Positions 46,408 through 55,400 of a DNA stretch of 64,000 nt are shown piece by piece (within the stretch, counting starts at the first letter, position 1; every line of letters starts with the position of its first letter). Position numbers and translations under genes: made by a program. The notes under the pieces were generated by a model. That model worked only from the letters and a program-made list of their open reading frames with translations, did not search any database and had not been told where the DNA came from. This DNA comes from Nocardia australiensis (GTDB lineage: Bacteria; Actinomycetota; Actinomycetes; Mycobacteriales; Mycobacteriaceae), in the NCBI RefSeq assembly GCF_020733705.1, contig NZ_JAJFZM010000017.1:1-64000 (forward strand). The letters are read 5' to 3'.

Positions 46408-47154
46408 TCATAGATCCAGCAGGGGGTCGAGTCCGACGGTCAGGCCGGGGCGGTTGGCGATCTCGCGGACGCCGAGCAGGACGCCGGGGGCGAAGGAGTT
46501 CCGGTCGATCGAATCGTGCCGGATGGTCAGGGTCTCACCTTGCGTACCGAACAGCACCTCTTGGTGCGCGACCAGCCCAGCCAGTCGTACCGAGTGCACC
46601 CGAACCCCATCGACATCGGCGCCGCGTGCACCGTCGAGTTCGGTGGTCGTGGCATCGGGGCTCGGGCCGACGCCGGCGCGTTCGCGGGCCGCCGCGATCA
46701 ATCCGGCGGTGCGATAGGCGGTGCCCGATGGCGCGTCGGCTTTGTTCGGATGGTGCAGCTCGATGACCTCGACCGAATCGAAGAATCGGGCCGCCTGTTC
46801 GGCGAAACGCATCGACAGCACCGCTCCGATGGCGAAGTTCGGCGCGATCAGCACGCCCGTCTGCGGCCGTTGAGCCAGCCAACCGCGCACCTCATCGAGG
46901 CGGGCGGCGTCGAAACCGGTGGTGCCGACCACCGCGTGAATCCCGTGTTCCACCAGGAACTTCAGATTCCCCATCACCACGTCGGGGTGGGTGAAGTCGA
47001 CAACGACCTGGGTATTCGACTCGGTGAACGCGTCGAGCGAATCATCCTTGTCGACCGCCGCGACCAACTCCAGATCGGCCGTTGCCTCCACCGCCGCACA
47101 GATTGCCTGTCCGACTTTCCCGCGTGCACCGAGCACTCCGACCCGAATGGTCAC
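46408..47154 (-). CDS. dapB: 4-hydroxy-tetrahydrodipicolinate reductase
   Basis: 248 residues. NAD(P)H-dependent step after DapA in lysine/diaminopimelate synthesis. Nucleotide loop VGVLGARGKVGQAI; catalytic and substrate motif VIELHHPNKADAPSGTAYRT; EVLFGTQGETLTIRHDSIDR near the end. Length typical. Corresponds to Rv2773c. Confidence 0.95.
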   Translation of the reverse strand: MTIRVGVLGARGKVGQAICAAVEATADLELVAAVDKDDSLDAFTESNTQVVVDFTHPDVVMGNLKFLVEHGIHAVVGTTGFDAARLDEVRGWLAQRPQTGVLIAPNFAIGAVLSMRFAEQAARFFDSVEVIELHHPNKADAPSGTAYRTAGLIAAARERAGVGPSPDATTTELDGARGADVDGVRVHSVRLAGLVAHQEVLFGTQGETLTIRHDSIDRNSFAPGVLLGVREIANRPGLTVGLDPLLDL

Positions 47155-47580
47155 CGCACCTCCTCATTCCGCTCCAGTCCCGGCAAGCCTATCGAGAGCG
47201 CGTGGTCGGACCTCCGTCGACACCACCCGTGCGGCCCGGCGCTCGCACGCCTGGAATTCAATCGGCCAATAGCCGCAGTGGTTCCCTTAGTTGTGCGAGA
47301 CCGTTACCGGCTCCATGGACAGATCACCGGCACTCCAGATGCCCGAAAGTCCTCACCGTTGCGAGTGACACCGCGACGAATTTCCCCGATCGTCAGCACA
47401 CTGAGGAACAGTCGATCCTCATCAATCGCGTGCAACCATTCCATCAGCCTCGCCACCAGCCAGGTTTGCCGCCATCTTTTCGAGGATGCGAACCGTCTCG
47501 CGGTACTGCATTCGCCCGCCTCCTGGGTAGATTCGTCGACGCACTCCCGCGTCGGAATCCGGAGCTGACAGCCGCGGAGC
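47155..47580. other. Spacer containing a toxin-gene remnant
   Basis: 426 bases between dapB and the alcohol dehydrogenase gene. Apart from the vapC-like remnant (47,304-47,457) I see no gene or strong secondary structure. Confidence 0.55.
47304..47457 (-). pseudogene. VapC-type PIN toxin remnant
   Basis: The minus strand reads RLMEWLHAIDEDRLFLSVLT followed by IGEIRRGV, a characteristic PIN-domain segment with its conserved Glu. It then runs off into TRNGEDFRASGVPVICPWSR and a stop. The N-terminal Asp motif, the C-terminal half and any start codon are absent, and no antitoxin is next to it. It is the wreck of a toxin-antitoxin locus. Confidence 0.65.
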
Positions 47581-48687
47581 TCAGTCGAAAACGATCACCT
47601 GACGCAGCGCATTCCCGGCGGCGAGTTCGTCCATCGCCTGGTTGATCTCATCGAGACCGACGTGCGCGGACACAAGCCGCTCCACCGGAAGCCGACCGGC
47701 CCGCCACATCCGCACATATTCGGGGATATCGCGCGACGGCACAGCCGAGCCGAGATAGCTGCCGACGATCGAACGGCCCTGCGCGACCAGCGCGAGTGGT
47801 GAAATACTCGCGCGCGCGTCGGGGGCGGGCAGCCCGACCGTCACCGTATTACCACCAGGTGCCGTTGCGGCGACCGCGGTTTCGAAGGCGCGGATATTGC
47901 CTGCGGCCTCCACCACCACCTCGGCCACCACGCCCTGTTCGGCGACTTCGGCCGGTGTGTAGGCCGATGTGGCGCCGAGTTCCTTTGCCAGAGCGAGCTT
48001 TTCCGCGACGGTGTCGACGGCGATCACCTCGGCGCCGCCCAACGACACCGCCACCAGCAGCGCCGCCATGCCGACCCCACCCAATCCGACGACCATGATC
48101 CGGTCGCCGGGACCTGGTTTCGAGGAGTTGAGCAGCGCCCCGCCACCGGTCAGCACCGCACAACCGAGCACGGCGGCCACCGCCGGCGGCACATCGTCAT
48201 CGACGGGTACCACCGAACGGCGATCCACCACGGCGTAGGTCGCGAACGCCGACACACCGAGATGGTGGTGTACCTCTTCACCGTCGCGACGCAGCCGCCG
48301 CCCGCCGCCGAGCAATTCACCCGCGTTGTTCGCGGCACTGCCCGGCACGCACGGTGTCCGCCCCGCACTCGCGCATCCCGCGCACTCCCCACAGCGCGGC
48401 AGGAACGTCATCACCACACGCTGACCGACCGCGATATCGCAATCCCCTGGACCGACCGCCTCCACCCGGCCCGCCGCCTCGTGCCCGAGCAACATCGGCA
48501 CCGGCCGCACGCGGTTCCCGTCGACCACCGACAGGTCCGAATGGCACAAACCCGCCGCCTCGATCCGCACCAGCAGCTCTCCCGGGCCCGGTTCGCCCAG
48601 CTCCAGATCGCATACGGTGATCGGCGCCGATTCGGCGAACGGCACCGGCGCCGCGATCCGCTCCAGGACAGCTCCACGAATCTTCAT
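47581..48687 (-). CDS. Zinc-dependent alcohol dehydrogenase, MDR superfamily
   Basis: 368 residues. Catalytic zinc ligands are in AAGLCHSDLSVVDG and LLGHEAAGRVEAVG. The structural zinc site CGECAGCASAGRTPC is complete. NAD-binding loop VVGLGGVGMAALLVAVSLGG. The layout matches class III-like or mycothiol-dependent dehydrogenases of actinobacteria. Substrate cannot be set from sequence. No operon partner is evident. Confidence 0.9.
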   Translation of the reverse strand: MKIRGAVLERIAAPVPFAESAPITVCDLELGEPGPGELLVRIEAAGLCHSDLSVVDGNRVRPVPMLLGHEAAGRVEAVGPGDCDIAVGQRVVMTFLPRCGECAGCASAGRTPCVPGSAANNAGELLGGGRRLRRDGEEVHHHLGVSAFATYAVVDRRSVVPVDDDVPPAVAAVLGCAVLTGGGALLNSSKPGPGDRIMVVGLGGVGMAALLVAVSLGGAEVIAVDTVAEKLALAKELGATSAYTPAEVAEQGVVAEVVVEAAGNIRAFETAVAATAPGGNTVTVGLPAPDARASISPLALVAQGRSIVGSYLGSAVPSRDIPEYVRMWRAGRLPVERLVSAHVGLDEINQAMDELAAGNALRQVIVFD

Positions 48688-48881
48688 TCCGCCGACGCTA
48701 CCGCCCGTGGACTCCGGCGCCCAGCGATGCCCGGTATTGCGCCGCCCGGCACGCGATCGCTCCAGCGGGTTGACGAATTCGATACCGTTGGTGTTACTGT
48801 TTTCGGCCGTGACGGTGCTCCCGTTGGCCGCCTTGTACCGAGCCCGGGGTCGGGACCGTCACGACACAAGGAGAAATCCTC

Positions 48882-49277
48882 TTGTCAGTACAGTTCAATC
48901 ACACCATCGTCGGTTGCCATGACAATCGAGTATCCGCCGAATTCTGGGCGGACATCCTCGGTCTGGAAATCGGAACCCAATGGGGTCCGTTCATCCCTAT
49001 TCTCACGGGTAATGGAGTCACCTTCGACTTAGCGAACGTGCCCCCACACATCACCGAAATCCAGCCCCAGCACTACGCATTCCTGATCTCCGAAGCCGAG
49101 TTCGACGCGGCCTACGCCAAAATCCAGCGCTACAAACTGGACCATTGGGCCGACCCGCAACAACACGGTGTCAACGAGATAAATCACAACGACGGTGGCC
49201 GAGGCGTCTACTTCCTCGACCCCGCCGGTCACTTCATGGAATTGATCACCGTCCCTTACGGCGGCTGGCCGAAGTAG
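48882..49277 (+). CDS. VOC (glyoxalase/bleomycin-resistance) family protein
   Basis: 131 residues from a TTG at 48,882 with AAGGAG upstream. Two beta-alpha-beta-beta-beta modules. Probable metal ligands are His in FNHTIVGCHD, His in QPQHYAFLIS and Glu in GHFMELITVPYGG. Likely a dioxygenase or isomerase-like enzyme; substrate unknown. A 10-bp hairpin follows the stop. Confidence 0.85.
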   Translation: MSVQFNHTIVGCHDNRVSAEFWADILGLEIGTQWGPFIPILTGNGVTFDLANVPPHITEIQPQHYAFLISEAEFDAAYAKIQRYKLDHWADPQQHGVNEINHNDGGRGVYFLDPAGHFMELITVPYGGWPK

Positions 49278-49281
49278 ACCA

Positions 49282-49313
49282 CAGGGCGGCGGCCATTCGC
49301 GGACGCCGCCCTG
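49282..49313 (+). terminator. Hairpin after the VOC gene
   Basis: CAGGGCGGCG (49,282-49,291) pairs perfectly with 49,304-49,313 around 12 bases, five bases after the stop. No T-run follows. Confidence 0.6.
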
Positions 49314-49408
49314 CTTCGCTCCAGCGCCTACCGATGCAGCGGAAGGCGATACCGAAAGATCACGCAAATCCGCAGCACCGCAATGGAACCCGAATTCATG
49401 GTCGACGT

Positions 49409-49564
49409 TCATCGGTGTTCGGCGTCACTGCATGAACCGTCAGCGAAACTCGCGCCGTGATCGTCAGTGCTGCCTACGGTGCGGGTTGCGCCGGGGCCGG
49501 CGGCCAGGGCAACCGAGCCACCCACACCCGCCGCCACCGACAGCGCGATCTTGGTGAGATCCAA
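49409..49564 (-). CDS. Possible 51-residue exported peptide
   Basis: A minus-strand frame from TTG 49,564 encodes DLTKIALSVAAGVGGSVALA AGPGATRT, resembling a Sec signal peptide with an Ala-x-Ala-like region, followed by a polar ~25-residue tail with one Cys. No good ribosome site is visible, so it may be chance. It fills most of an otherwise empty spacer (49,278-49,650). Confidence 0.3.
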   Translation of the reverse strand: MDLTKIALSVAAGVGGSVALAAGPGATRTVGSTDDHGASFADGSCSDAEHR

Positions 49565-49650
49565 GTGAATCGGCTACCGCTGTGCAGCAAACCTTTTCGC
49601 ATGCCGCGCGCCGCCGAAGCGTGAGACGGACCCCGCCCTATGATTCGCGA

Positions 49651-50055
49651 ATGTTTGGTGACGTCTCCGCTTCGCATGATCTGGTTGCCTCGGTCGAGGC
49701 GCTGCACGCCGACTTGGCCACCTGGCTGGGTTCGGAGGCGTCCGCGGATGTCTTCGACCGATTCGCCGCCGCGCAGCACGAGCAATTCTCCATGGTGACC
49801 ACAACTGGCGAGGTACTCGACCGGCCGGATTTGCTCTCGGGACTACGTGCCGCCCGAAATCTCCAGCCAGGGTTGACGATCAACGTATCCGCCGTGGAAG
49901 AGCTTGCCCGCGAGGGCAATACCGTCGTCGTCCGCTTCGTTGAATCCCACCGTGTCGCCGGAACGGAAAGCTGCCGACGTGTCACCGCGGTATTGGTGGC
50001 CGATGATCCCGGATTCCGCTGGCGCACTGTGCACGAGACCGAAATCTCGACCTGA
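49651..50055 (+). CDS. DUF4440/NTF2-like protein
   Basis: 134 residues from the ATG at 49,651. Cone-shaped NTF2-like fold suggested by helices SVEALHADLATWLGSEASAD, the strand-turn QFSMVTTTGEVLDRPDLLSG, then VSAVEELAREGNTVVVRFVE SHR and a final WRTVHETEIS. Members are enzymes or ligand-binding proteins of unknown role. Isolated gene. Confidence 0.7.
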   Translation: MFGDVSASHDLVASVEALHADLATWLGSEASADVFDRFAAAQHEQFSMVTTTGEVLDRPDLLSGLRAARNLQPGLTINVSAVEELAREGNTVVVRFVESHRVAGTESCRRVTAVLVADDPGFRWRTVHETEIST

Positions 50056-50105
50056 AACATCAGTGGCGGACGCTGTACACAAGCAAACGCGATGCTATCC
50101 GGCGG

Positions 50106-50420
50106 TCAGAACCTGGCCTTCCGTGCGAAGGTGCTCTCCGGATCGACCGTGATCAAATCGCACATCCGCACCAGCGCATCCGGTACGGCGGCGCCGAAAT
50201 GCGCCAGGCTCGGCGTGATGACGGCGTCCGCGTCGGTGTGCCGGACGACATTCATCAGCCGATCCGCCGGGTGATCGGTGACAGCACTGAACACCACCGT
50301 CTTGGGCAGCTCGTAGCCGAGCCGTTTCGCGATGCTCCGTATTTGTATTTCATCCCATTCGAGGGAGACCCCCGAAATGTCTTTGCGGAGATATCCCAGC
50401 GCGGTGGGCTTCGCCCTCAT
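50106..50420 (-). CDS. Small protein resembling a resolvase N-terminal domain
   Basis: 104 residues. TALGYLRKDISGVSLEWDEI QIRSIAKRLGYEL resembles the first half of serine-recombinase catalytic domains (ALGYxRxD/VS). The rest (VRHTDADAVITPSLAHFGAA VPDALVRMCDLITV) keeps the same fold pattern. There is no DNA-binding domain. Similar short proteins recur in Nocardia. It may be a degenerate or repurposed recombinase. Confidence 0.6.
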   Translation of the reverse strand: MRAKPTALGYLRKDISGVSLEWDEIQIRSIAKRLGYELPKTVVFSAVTDHPADRLMNVVRHTDADAVITPSLAHFGAAVPDALVRMCDLITVDPESTFARKARF

Positions 50421-51163
50421 CAGCGTTCCTGTTCTGGTGATGGTCGGGTGGATCGGCCGAGCGGCCGCGGGCGATAGTTCTTGACGGCATCGATCCGGCC
50501 GTGCCGACTCTCGGCGCCGGTGAAGCGTTGCCGAGAGCGAGCATCAAATTTGATGTAGCACAAGGGTATGTTCGAACGCGGTGAGCATCCACGCCTGCCT
50601 GGCCGAAGTCGACTCGGATGTTGCGTGCGTTGATCGCAGGCACCTCCTCGTCGCGACCGGTCGCCCGCGGACCGAGCCGCCGCATCGCTTCGTCGAGCTA
50701 GTTCCAGAGAGTGTGGATTCCACGAGACTAAATATTGACATCACACGCTGTCAACAGCGTGCGATGTCACTATTGCGTCACGCTTGATTGCAGTGCACGA
50801 CAATCGATCTGACCAGCTGAATGGCGGCCTGTCGAGCTCCGGGATCGCGACCCCACCACCGCACATCGGCCAGTTGTCACGAACGTCGAGAGACCGGGTG
50901 AGCCGAGCCAGCGCATCGCCGCCCCGGCCGAGCGGCTGGATGCCATGGCCGACAGGACGTTCCCGCGATCGATCGGTCCGAGCCGCGCGCTGGTACGGCA
51001 ATACGCTTGTCGCGCAATGATTTATCTGAAGGTTATCAACTAACAGCCGGATAGCTCCCACCGAACGGCAATCAGTGGGGATCATGTGACGGTCGACAGG
51101 AACACAGAAGGAGATCAGGATCTACTGCCAAAGGGCAGCGGCCGAGGCACCGAGGAGATCTGG
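50421..51163. other. 743-base region without a clear gene
   Basis: Lower in GC than its surroundings in places (ACTAAATATTGACATCACAC near 50,728; TTGTCGCGCAATGATTTATC near 51,008). Open frames on both strands are atypical in composition and match nothing I know. It may hold the promoter for the gene at 51,164, whose likely ribosome site is GAGGAG at 51,152. Confidence 0.5.
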
Positions 51164-51781
51164 ATGATCCGACGATCGAAGCGGCAAGAAGCGGACGAAC
51201 TCAGGTCCGAGTTCATCGCGAACAGGGAGAAGGTCAGGTCCTGGATGACCGACTGGGACTGTCGCGAAGTCGTGTGGCCAGCTTTTCCGGATGTTCCGCA
51301 GCCATGGTCGGTTCTACCGGGCGAAGAGCGGAGCTGGCTACAGCACCACGCGCCGTACATCACCGACTACGGGTGGCTACTCGTAGGCGAGTCGGTCTCA
51401 CAGGCCATAACCCACGTGCACGGTCACTGGCGGTTCGGGCAGCGACACGAATTCGAGTCCCTGGACATCGACATCCGCTGCACCGTACTCGATCCCGGCT
51501 ACCTGGCCGAGACACTCGCCCTCGGAGCGCACGCCGCGAACCTCACGGGCTGGCGCGAGGACGATCTGCAGCCCTTATACGAATGGCTATTCGCAGGGGC
51601 CGACACCCGTCCACCGCACCATGGGGTGCGTGGCCAGAAACGCACCGGATTAATCCTGTTCGAATTTCGTAGATGGCCCCGGGTCATAGATGGCCCAGGA
51701 ATAATCGCTCAACTGAATATGAAACTAACCGAAACAACCCTCGACGGCTCACCGCTCGACGAGAACGGCGGATCGACATAA
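51164..51781 (+). CDS. Hypothetical protein
   Basis: 205 residues from the ATG at 51,164, chosen for GAGGAG six bases upstream; an earlier GTG at 51,086 is possible. Trp-rich soluble protein (MTDWDCREVVWPAFPDVPQP WSVLP; YLAETLALGAHAANLTGWRE). No signal peptide, membrane segment or motif I recognise. The tail is Asn/Gly/Asp-rich. GC is lower than in core genes nearby. Function unknown. Confidence 0.6.
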   Translation: MIRRSKRQEADELRSEFIANREKVRSWMTDWDCREVVWPAFPDVPQPWSVLPGEERSWLQHHAPYITDYGWLLVGESVSQAITHVHGHWRFGQRHEFESLDIDIRCTVLDPGYLAETLALGAHAANLTGWREDDLQPLYEWLFAGADTRPPHHGVRGQKRTGLILFEFRRWPRVIDGPGIIAQLNMKLTETTLDGSPLDENGGST

Positions 51782-51869
51782 GGGGTGGAGACAGAACGCA
51801 TCCCTCACCTCGCCACGGTCCGCAGGTCGCCCAGTGGGTTGCCACACCGAATGGAAGGGATGGGTAGAG

Positions 51870-52310
51870 ATGCCTACACAACGCGAGGTAGACGAAACCA
51901 AGATCAGGCAGCAAGTCGACAAGATAGTCGAAGGAATCCAAGCCAAGGATCTCGAGGGCCTGAAGCAGCTGTACGCAACGGACGTCGTTTCCTTCGACGT
52001 CGAGCCGCCGCTGCAGCATGTAGGGATAGAGGCGAAATTGAAGAACTGGGCGAAAGTGCTCACGTTCTTCCGGGATGTGACTTATGAGGTTCGCGACCTG
52101 ACAGTCACTGTGGGCGATGATGTGGCGTTCGGGCACGGCTTCGGTCGGCTCAGCGGCACGCTGAAGAACGGAACGGCGACGAGCGGTATGTGGGTCCGGG
52201 GAACTTTCTGCTTCCAGAAGATCGATGGCAAGTGGTTGATCGCGCACGACCAGGCTTCTGTGCCGTTCGATATTTCGAGCGGCAAAGGAGTGGCCGACCT
52301 CGAGCCCTGA
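51870..52310 (+). CDS. SnoaL-like/NTF2-fold protein
   Basis: 146 residues from the ATG at 51,870. The pattern IRQQVDKIVEGIQAKDLEGL KQLYATDVVSFDVEPPLQHV ... WVRGTFCFQKIDGKWLIAHD QASVPF is the SnoaL/ketosteroid-isomerase-like family. These are small cone-shaped proteins, often isomerases or of unknown role. Between an unknown gene and a NUDIX gene on the same strand. Confidence 0.8.
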   Translation: MPTQREVDETKIRQQVDKIVEGIQAKDLEGLKQLYATDVVSFDVEPPLQHVGIEAKLKNWAKVLTFFRDVTYEVRDLTVTVGDDVAFGHGFGRLSGTLKNGTATSGMWVRGTFCFQKIDGKWLIAHDQASVPFDISSGKGVADLEP

Positions 52311-52394
52311 CGATTCACACAAGGACGCTGTTATGACCGCAGTGGCGCTCGTGGAGTAGCTCGATGCCACTGACCTGGGAATTTATGAGAGCGG

Positions 52395-53195
52395 ATGACG
52401 GGATGTCTCCCGCACCAGGTCACGGAACTGGTCCCAGATCCTGGGCGCGCTGCCGTGCAACACGTGATCGGACTGCGGCAGCAGACCGTAGTCGCCATCG
52501 CGGTAGACCTCGCGGTGCTCACCGTGCGGGACGAGTCCCTGCAAATCCTTCTGGTGGAACGCGGGATCCCGCCGTGGCAGGGGTTCCTGGCCATACCCGG
52601 CGGATTCCTCGACGACAACCGCGAGGACCTGGACGCGGCGGCAGAACGCGAACTGACCGAGGAGACCGGCCTGGACCTCGGCTGCGCACATCTGGAGCAG
52701 CTACGCACCTATGGCTCACCGAACCGCGATCCACGCAGGCGCGTGGTGACCGTCTGCTACCTAGCGTTCGTTCCCGACCTTCCAGCACCCGAAGCGGGTG
52801 GCGATGCGCGAACCGCAGCGTGGAAACCCGTCGAATCTGTGCTGAATGCACACACCGAACTGGCCTTCGACCACGTACGAATCGTCGCCGACGCGGTCGA
52901 GCGAGCCAGAAGCAAACTCGAGTACACCACGCTCGCTACCCGGTTCTGCCCACCGGAATTCACCGTCGCCGAGTTACGCAAGGTGTACGAGATCGTCTGG
53001 GGCGATGCCCTTGACCAGCGGAATTTTCACCGCAAGATTACCGGCGCGGAGGGTGTGCTGATCCCCACCGGGGAGCAGACCAACCGCCACGGTGGCCGCC
53101 CAGCTGCGCTTTACCGCTGCGGCACAGCAACTATCCTGCATCCCGCGATACTGCGCACAACTACCCAATCCAGCTTGAACAAGGTCTGTCGATAA
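52395..53195 (+). CDS. NUDIX hydrolase with C-terminal winged helix (NrtR-like)
   Basis: 266 residues, ATG 52,395; a GTG at 52,455 is a plausible alternative. NUDIX box GGFLDDNREDLDAAAERELT EETGL fits G-x5-E-x7-RE-x2-EE-x-G, so catalysis is possible. The C-terminal half (PEFTVAELRKVYEIVWGDAL DQRNFHRKI ... RPAALYRC) is the winged helix of NrtR-type regulators controlling NAD metabolism. Either an ADP-ribose-sensing regulator or an ADP-ribose pyrophosphatase. No NAD gene is adjacent. Confidence 0.85.
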   Translation: MTGCLPHQVTELVPDPGRAAVQHVIGLRQQTVVAIAVDLAVLTVRDESLQILLVERGIPPWQGFLAIPGGFLDDNREDLDAAAERELTEETGLDLGCAHLEQLRTYGSPNRDPRRRVVTVCYLAFVPDLPAPEAGGDARTAAWKPVESVLNAHTELAFDHVRIVADAVERARSKLEYTTLATRFCPPEFTVAELRKVYEIVWGDALDQRNFHRKITGAEGVLIPTGEQTNRHGGRPAALYRCGTATILHPAILRTTTQSSLNKVCR

Positions 53196-53449
53196 TCCGG
53201 CTCTGTCCGACTTTCGGAAAGAAGGTGAGGCAGTGCCGAAATTCTGACACCCTCCGACACCCGTTTGTGGGGTCGCGCTGGGCGCGAGGTGTTGCTCGAT
53301 TCGTCGCTATTAAGAATCCGCCGCGCCTTCGTCTCTTGCTGTCGATGGTCCGTTCTTCGGCGGAGCGCCCCCGGCATGTCGGGCAGTAATCTGTGGTGAC
53401 ACACCTACCCGCCCAGGCTAGCTCACCGCTCCTGGCCTGAACGTTTTCG

Positions 53450-53525
53450 TGGAGCGGATGACGGGATTCGAACCCGCGACCCTCACCTTGGCAAGGTGAT
53501 GCGCTACCAGCTGCGCTACATCCGC
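53450..53525 (-). tRNA. tRNA-Gly (GCC)
   Basis: Minus strand. Acceptor GCGGATG/CATCCGC perfect. Anticodon stem CACCT/AGGTG encloses TGCCA with anticodon GCC. T-arm GCGGG-TTCGAAT-CCCGT (one mismatch-like G-T). Discriminator T and encoded CCA at 53,452-53,450. Stands alone at the right edge of an accessory-looking stretch. Confidence 0.93.
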
Positions 53526-53639
53526 ATTCGCGTTTCGGGGGGGTTTCTGCCACCGTGGCGCGAGAATGAACATTAGCCGACGGGGGCTATAACTGGAAAT
53601 CGTATGGTGGGGCCAACTTTACGAGTCGGCCCAGGCCGG

Positions 53640-54854
53640 TCACGCTGCCTGTTGCAGTGCTTCGCGGTTGCGTCGTAATCCCAGACCGGCGGCGACGAGG
53701 CAGGCCAGCGCGACGACGCCGATGAACCAGGGGAAGACGGTGGTGAGGCCCCAGGTCGTGGCTGCCCAGCCGGCAAGGATGGTGGGTAATGCCATGGCGG
53801 AGTAGGCGAGCAGGTAGTACGCCGACATCGTTTCGCCCCGCTTATGTTGCGGCACAACCCCCGACAGGTGACGCAGCGAACCGCCGAAGCCGAGACCGAA
53901 GGTCGCGCCGAGCACGACGCCGGCGGCGAGCACCACGACCCAGTTGTGGGTGCCGAGAGCGGGCACGGTAAGTAATAGGGCGATCGCCATGCCGGTGTCG
54001 CCGATTATCGCCGCGCGCTGCGCGGGTACGCCGGTGGCGAAAAGCTGTGTGGTTGCGGCGGATAACGCGGTGGAGGCGACGACGGCGCCGCCGAACACCA
54101 GGTTGTGGATGCCGGTTTTCTGTGTTGCCAGTGACGGATACAGCGACAGCAGCACACCGAGCACCGACCAGGCCGCCATCACACCGATCGCCGAGAACCA
54201 GAAGTCGCCACGGATCTCGTGCGGCACAGCCGGTTTGGCGATGCGGATCCGACCTGCGACCCGCGCATGGTGCGGTTCACGCAACGCGAGCACACCGATA
54301 CCGATGATCAAGCAGACCACGGTGCTGACAACGTAAGGCGTGCGTAATGGATTGGGCGCGTATTGCGCCAGCAAGGCCGATCCCAGAATCGCCACGGCCA
54401 TACCGACATTGAAGGCAACACCACTGAGCTGCCCGGACCGCCCGCCGCGGTGCGGTCGCATATCCAGCAGTGCCGCCGCGCCGACCACGACCGTCGAGCC
54501 GACGGCAATACCGTGCAACGCGCGAGCCAGCAGCAGCATCGGCACGGAATCCGCCAGGCTGAAAACCACCAGCCCGGCGATCATGGTGGCAATGGCACCC
54601 AGCAGAACCGGCTTGCGCCCGACTACATCGGAGATCCGACCGGACACCAGTACCGCACCGAGCGCGGCAACGGCGTACACCGCGAAAACAATGGTGGTGG
54701 TGAGCGGCGAGAGATCCCACTCTCGCTCATAGATGCCGTACAGCGGCGCCGGCACACCGGATACTCCGAGCGCCACACCGCTGGCGGCCAGCACCAGTGC
54801 GTAGGCCCACCGTTGTGACGTCCGTTCTTCGGCCGCCATCACCGCCGCTGCCAT
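53640..54854 (-). CDS. MFS transporter
   Basis: 404 residues from the ATG at 54,854, which has GGGAG five bases upstream; ATG 54,866 and GTG 54,899 are alternatives. Twelve hydrophobic segments. The loop 2-3 motif GRISDVVGRKPVLLGAIATM is the MFS signature. Substrate unknown, probably drug or metabolite efflux. Divergent from an ArsR-type regulator 93 bases away, which likely represses it. Confidence 0.88.
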   Translation of the reverse strand: MAAAVMAAEERTSQRWAYALVLAASGVALGVSGVPAPLYGIYEREWDLSPLTTTIVFAVYAVAALGAVLVSGRISDVVGRKPVLLGAIATMIAGLVVFSLADSVPMLLLARALHGIAVGSTVVVGAAALLDMRPHRGGRSGQLSGVAFNVGMAVAILGSALLAQYAPNPLRTPYVVSTVVCLIIGIGVLALREPHHARVAGRIRIAKPAVPHEIRGDFWFSAIGVMAAWSVLGVLLSLYPSLATQKTGIHNLVFGGAVVASTALSAATTQLFATGVPAQRAAIIGDTGMAIALLLTVPALGTHNWVVVLAAGVVLGATFGLGFGGSLRHLSGVVPQHKRGETMSAYYLLAYSAMALPTILAGWAATTWGLTTVFPWFIGVVALACLVAAGLGLRRNREALQQAA

Positions 54855-54903
54855 CGCAGCTCCCATCAGGTAGGTTTGACACTCATCGAACTTACTCACT
54901 CAC

Positions 54904-54918
54904 CATACATTCGGTATG
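54904..54918. promoter_or_regulatory. Candidate operator between MFS and ArsR genes
   Basis: CATAC-ATTCG-GTATG, a perfect 5-bp inverted repeat in the divergent promoter region. Fits a dimeric winged-helix repressor site; evidence is limited to symmetry and position. Confidence 0.45.
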
Positions 54919-54947
54919 ATGAACTTCAAACCCAAGTGAGGTAGATC

Positions 54948-55271
54948 ATGACCGAAGCTAAGGAGCTGGCGCCGGGAACGGTCGCGCCGTTGGCCACGGT
55001 GCTCGGTGCGCTACAGGACCCGGTGCGGCTGGAGATGGTGCGCCGCTTGAGCAATGCCGGCGACGCCGTGCGCTGCGGCGCGCTTTACGACGTGATCAAT
55101 AAGTCGACCGCGACGCATCACTTCAAGATTCTGCGCGAAGCAGGGGTGATCGAGCGACTGGTTATCGACGGCCAGACGTGTCAGCGACTACGCACCGAGG
55201 ACCTCGACAGCGCATTGCCCGGTGTCCTGGCGCCCATCGTCGACGCCGCCAACCGCGCCCAGACCGACTGA
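54948..55271 (+). CDS. ArsR/HxlR-like winged-helix regulator
   Basis: 107 residues. Core LATVLGALQDPVRLEMVRRL SNAG followed by VRCGALYDVINKSTATHHFK ILREAGVIERL is an ArsR-type winged helix. The metal motif ELCVCDL is absent, so it probably senses an organic compound or redox state (two cysteines). Divergent from the MFS gene. Confidence 0.85.
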   Translation: MTEAKELAPGTVAPLATVLGALQDPVRLEMVRRLSNAGDAVRCGALYDVINKSTATHHFKILREAGVIERLVIDGQTCQRLRTEDLDSALPGVLAPIVDAANRAQTD

Positions 55272-55400
55272 CCGGCGGTACGCACGCGCAACGCCCACGC
55301 AGTCTCGGTCCAGTTATGCGGCAATCGGGGCCGCCACGCTCGCAACAGTATTCGTACGCACCGCGCTGTATACGCACCCACCACGCGGCAGCGGACGTCC

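Noticed and set aside
46217..46411. A 64-codon minus-strand frame whose ATG overlaps the dapB stop
   Set aside because: Most of it is Arg/Ala-rich or the LVLVLVLV product of the AGCACG repeats. The tempting ATGA overlap is the only support.
53111..53553. Minus-strand frames upstream of and across tRNA-Gly
   Set aside because: One ends GFESRHPL-like, produced by the T-arm of the tRNA, and none has a protein-like pattern.
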